Shown here: one piece after another, positions 63,021-64,000 of the stretch | Numbering within the stretch: the first letter of the stretch is position 1 | Layout: each line of letters opens with the position of its first letter | Origin: Tridacna crocea | Lineage: Eukaryota > Mollusca > Bivalvia > Cardiida > Cardiidae | NCBI GenBank assembly: GCA_943736015.1 | Contig: OX031069.1 | Location: 37,544,728 to 37,608,727 of the forward strand | DNA length: 64,000 nt | Direction: 5' to 3' | The notes under the pieces: generated by a model | Told to the model about the DNA's origin: nothing | The model's database searches: none | What the model saw: the letters and a program-made list of their open reading frames with translations, nothing else | Program-made: the position numbers and the translations under genes

Positions 63021-63271
63021 GCGATAGATAAGAATTCATCAGTGTAATTGGTTGACCATTTTCTATGAAGGGCAATTTACATGCGATCCAGAATGAAAAT
63101 ATGTATTATCTATCACGTAGACATTGCTTCCGTCCTATTCCTAATAAACTGTGCTTTCAGCTATACTACCGTCAGAGAGTTTAAACCTGGTTTTAACGTG
63201 GGCGATAGTACCTTTTTGATGTCAAAAGTTACACCTAGTCACTTTACCATCACTAAAGAAAGCGACCTTAG

Positions 63272-63348
63272 CTAAATCAAAGCGTTGAGAACGCTGATAT
63301 GGCATTTGTCATAGAAGCCACTGTGTGGAATTAATAAGTTGAAACCAA
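63272..63348. repeat. Family I terminal fragment
   Basis: AAATCAAAGCGTTGAGAACG to GAATTAATAAGTTGAAA; only the terminus of the family I element, abutting the tandem repeat to its right. Confidence 0.65.
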
Positions 63349-64000
63349 GAGGGCCAAAATGGCCCTGGATTGCTCACCTGAGTCAATTGGCGAAATTCGC
63401 TCACTCCTCGTGCGTAATTCAATTTTTTACCAATTGTCCGGTCAATTGAGCATAAAATATGGCCTCTAGAGCGTCCCCAAGGAATTTCCTAAAGTTGACC
63501 TAATTTATCACCCAACTGACCAAATTTAGAGCTCATCATAAATGATCAAGACAAACATTCTGAACAGGTTTCAAGTGAATTTAGCGATAAATGTGACCTC
63601 TAGAGTGCCAACAAGGTATTTCTTAAATTCAACCAAGCAGCCTTGTTCATGACCCCATGTGACGGATTCCAAACTCACTCAACATTTCATCAAGACAAAC
63701 ATTGTGACCAATTTCCGAATTTTCTAAAAGTTGACCTAATCTATCGTCCGACTGACCCAATTTAGAACTCTTAAAAATATAAAGACAAACACTCTGAACA
63801 GTTTTCAAGTCAATTGCGCAAGAAATAAAGCCTCTTGACTACCCACAAGAAATTTCTTTAATTTAACCTAATGACCTAGATTATGATCCCAGGTGACCCA
63901 ATTTTGAACTCATCCTAGATCTTATAAAGACAAACATTTTGATTAATTTTCAATAGAGTCAAGAATATGGCCTCTAGGGTACTCACAAGGTATTACTTTA
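63349..64000. repeat. Family L tandem repeat array, runs off the window
   Basis: Begins with the short palindrome AGGGCCAAAATGGCCCT and GCTCACCTGAG. Then come diverged units of about 120-140 bp with GGCCTCTAGAG, CAAGGTATTTCTTAAAT, GACCCAATTTAGAACTC and AAGACAAACATTCTGA. Units restart near 63464, 63597, 63826 and 63968. Similar arrays are widespread in bivalve genomes. Confidence 0.82.

Noticed and set aside
1-64000. CRISPR arrays, operons or prokaryotic elements
   Set aside because: Split exons with GT/AG sites, SINEs and LTR elements show eukaryotic nuclear DNA; the tandem repeats lack the regular repeat-spacer layout.

Overview
This window looks like nuclear DNA of a bivalve mollusc, probably a heterodont (veneroid-type) clam or mussel. 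The evidence is an AT-rich background, a host gene split into small exons by introns of up to 13 kb, dozens of short palindromic transposable elements, tRNA-derived SINEs, and at the right edge a tandem repeat of a kind common in bivalve genomes. Species cannot be read from the sequence. There are no bacterial features, operons or CRISPR arrays.

Host gene. Nine exons on the + strand between 22976 and 61317 encode most of one class B (secretin-family) G-protein-coupled receptor. They supply the six-cysteine hormone-binding ectodomain, TM1-TM4, the start of TM5 and TM6. Splice phases agree at every junction seen. The signal-peptide exon(s), the exon for the end of TM5 plus intracellular loop 3, and TM7 with the C-tail were not found; the last two probably lie undetected in 54726-61178 and beyond 64000. 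Calcitonin-, PTH- and PDF-receptor-like features are mixed, so the ligand is not assigned.

Mobile elements. 15932-22431 is a 6.5 kb LTR retrotransposon on the - strand with about 99% identical LTRs, a 5-bp target duplication, a tRNA-Pro-type primer-binding site and a polypurine tract. Its proteins show Ty3/gypsy features, but integrase lies upstream of reverse transcriptase: the unusual Gmr1-type order. It is dead: a TTAA-flanked MITE sits in gag, and there is one further stop and one frameshift. A THAP-domain reading frame (53448-53876, -) sits near one end of a possible 6.4 kb inverted-repeat DNA transposon inside the receptor gene.

Short repeats. At least eleven repeat families (labelled A-L here for reference, without K being related to any named family) recur. 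Most are near-perfect hairpins: A (TTAA-flanked, about 230 bp), B (core ATCTACACTGTCCG), C (core GCGCAGGCTGACCTGG), D (GATTGGCTAAACCA), E (ATCGGTAATATTTTCAC), F (TTATACTGCAAAG termini), G, H, I, J, K, and the tandem repeat L at the right edge. A tRNA-like tandem array (56629-57480), an intact SINE with a 13-bp target duplication (1651-1917), two minisatellites and several microsatellites complete the picture.

Layout: 1-15926 is repeat-rich sequence without a recognisable gene; 15927-22436 is the LTR element; 22976-61317 is the receptor gene with repeat-laden introns; 61318-64000 is further intron or flank ending in the L array. All family names and identities are by eye; no alignment or database search was run.
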